Below, piece by piece: positions 62,366 through 64,000 of a stretch of 64,000 nucleotides of DNA. Source of the DNA: Rusavskia elegans (Eukaryota; Ascomycota; Lecanoromycetes; Teloschistales; Teloschistaceae); the NCBI GenBank assembly GCA_011316305.1, contig SAUG01000009.1, forward strand, positions 186,001 to 250,000, read 5' to 3'. A program made the position numbers and the translations under genes. Every line of letters starts with the position of its first letter. Position 1 is the first letter of the stretch. The notes below the pieces were generated by a model that had not been told where the DNA came from, did no database searches, and saw only the letters and a list, made by a program, of their open reading frames with translations.

Positions 62366-63485
62366 TCTTTTTAAACAACTTCTATTTGGAATTATATTGA
62401 GTTTTTATATATATATATCTATATTTTATCAACGTTATATACGGCAACGATTGTTATATTTCGCGTGTAAAGAAATTTTTATAGCTAAAACAGTTCGTCA
62501 GTCAAGATTTATAGTATAATTAATTATTTCTATTTAACTATTTTCTTTTTTATTCGATTACGATTTACGAATCTTCCTTTTTCGACGTTATAAATAATAA
62601 TAAATATCTAATAGATCTGGTATATCTATCTATTATACTACGAAGTAATTATCTATAATTATTATCTCGACTATATTTATTATATAACTTTTATCTTTAC
62701 GTTTCGCTAAACTATTAAAGTACTTTATAATCTATATATTCTAAAAAGATTATTAACTATAAAACGATTACTAGCTAGTACGCTAACTATTACAGTTAGA
62801 AGTTTTATCCGATCGATTAAATTAAAAAAAGGTAGAGAAATCGGATAGTACGTTTTAAAAACGGTAAAGAGGATATTTTATTTAAAATTAAAATATATTA
62901 CTCCAGCTATAACGAGATAGTCGACGTCCGTATAGATAGATATAGTTATTACGGATAGACTGGCCACTTCGAACCAAAGTGGCGATTCGACTTCGCGATA
63001 AACGTGGCTATTGCGTCTAAATTACTAGTTAAAGTTAGTCTCCTTCCTAATACGGTTAGAAACTCGAACCCAGGATACGAACTCGGGTTCGAAACCCGAT
63101 AAGACGGCCAGTTTAATTACGGATGTAAAAAGATATTACTATCTGGTTTAATTATAGTATTGCTATTACGGAAATATATACGTATAATAAAGATTTTAAT
63201 AAATCGCAGTATTTACGAGAGATTTATATTATTAGTAAAAGAAGAAAAAAAGCGATAACTACGAGGTATATTTATCTATAAAAACTTCTACGTTAAATTA
63301 TCGATAGAAAAATACGTTATATTACTAAATAAATTGAAATTAAAATTTTAAGAAATCGTTATTTACGTTAACTAAACTAGAATATAAGTTCTTCTACTAA
63401 ATATTCGATACTAGTATACTAACGTTTGATTTGTTTATCGAATCACTGATTTACCGGATATTAAAACCGAAACAAATTAACTAAA
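62366..63485 (+). mobile_element. repeat B, copy 4, split by a miniature element
   Basis: It is flanked by the 12-bp duplication ttatttaaattt (62354-62365) and ttatttagattt (63486-63497), one G/A transition apart. About 950 bp remain without the miniature element. It aligns along its length with B2. It inserted in Gypsy C4. Confidence 0.8.
62956..63115 (-). mobile_element. miniature inverted-repeat element, copy 7 (160 bp)
   Basis: The ends are tagactggcc and ggccagttta, with a perfect 8-bp duplication attacgga (62948-62955 and 63116-63123). The uninterrupted site is visible in B1 (about 29470) and B2 (about 50420), confirming insertion. It is the youngest layer of a three-level nest (C4, then B4, then this). 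Confidence 0.95.
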
Positions 63486-64000
63486 TTATTTAGATTTAAA
63501 AATTTATATTTTTATAATCCGGCTTCTTTAATAATAGATTAACTAGATTCGTTTTCTTTAAATAATAAAAGTTATCGAAATCTATAGTAGTTTATTCATT
63601 ATCGCGTGTTATATATTTAATTTCTATAAAATTTCAGATATCATTATAATTCAATTAGATTCTTACTTTATATCTTTTATTTTTTAAATAGTATTTCTAC
63701 TATTCGGAAAATTTAATAATAGCAAATTGTTCGGTAGAAACTTTTTTTAGTTAGATAAAAAAAATTAGACGATGGTAATTATTTTTATTATAATAAAATA
63801 AAATTTTAAATATTTCGATTTTATAAATATATTAGTTTTAATATAGATTTTTTTTTCTAAATCGAAATATTATAATATTTCAACGGTATCGAAAAAATAC
63901 TTTAATTATCTAAAGATTTTTTAAATTCTAATAGTCTAGTAAAACATTTTTGACATTTCTTTTACTAATATTTTCTATAATAAACTCGTTAGAAATATAA

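Larger units (their letters stand above)
61900..64000 (-). mobile_element. Gypsy C4 fragment (RNase H-integrase part), split by repeat B4
   Basis: 61905-62365 aligns with C1 about 24715-25150, and 63486-64000 aligns with C1 about 25140-25700, in the same orientation. The two pieces meet exactly at the B4 duplication. The fragment continues past the right edge. It is heavily RIPped, and no domain motif can be read independently of the alignment to C1. Confidence 0.8.

Noticed and set aside
1..64000. Starship captain (tyrosine recombinase), secondary-metabolite or effector genes in the AT-rich region
   Set aside because: I looked for intact frames or recognisable motifs on both strands. None was found outside retroelement Gag/Pol and the DNA-transposon relics.

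Overview
This window is a transposon graveyard from a filamentous ascomycete (Pezizomycotina-type) genome. I see no intact gene. CA and TG dinucleotides are strikingly scarce, TA is very abundant, and CG is not depleted. That pattern points to repeat-induced point mutation (RIP, C to T mainly at CpA) rather than CpG-methylation decay. The species cannot be named from this. Recognisable proteins are all fungal retroelement Gag/Pol, with zinc-knuckle Cys and His turned into Tyr and most Gln and Trp codons turned into stops.

Layout, left to right. (1) 1-5583: Ty3/Gypsy chromovirus 'E' on the minus strand, cut by the left edge. (2) 5584-7468: relic gag of another Gypsy, then two 160-bp miniature elements. 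(3) 7469-20168: one DNA transposon (10-bp inverted ends, perfect 8-bp target duplication attatcgt), about 5.3 kb originally. It is now split by a solo E LTR, two miniature elements and a complete Gypsy 'F' (11896-18561, plus strand, 493-bp LTRs). (4) 20495-29844: about 1-kb repeat 'B' split by Gypsy 'C1' (20650-29017, minus, TSD gttaa). (5) 29857-35401: older, more weakly RIPped backbone with a 544-bp DNA-transposon derivative, a 7 x 16-bp tandem repeat and a hairpin element. (6) 35402-36236: C3, a 3' fragment of family C carrying a miniature element. (7) 36237-43727: Gypsy chromovirus 'D', minus strand. (8) 43733-44533: weakly RIPped unique DNA. (9) 45045 to about 61330: one old minus-strand Gypsy 'G' broken into pieces by a 2.5-kb DNA transposon, repeat B2, a complete Gypsy C2 (51317-59742, plus, TSD attaa) and a 436-bp derivative. 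(10) About 61380-64000: a truncated B copy, then Gypsy C4 split by B4, which itself contains a miniature element.

The target duplications let most junctions be placed to the base and give a relative order of insertion. E and F are sister families with related coding regions and LTR 3' parts but different U3 regions. Family C carries an additional reading frame between its chromodomain and 3' LTR. The miniature, 436-544-bp, 2.5-kb and 5.3-kb DNA elements share the same 10-bp end and 8-bp target duplications, so they look like one transposase-dependent group (hAT-like by TSD length). The shortest members are the least RIP-damaged DNA here. Nothing in the window is likely to encode a working protein.
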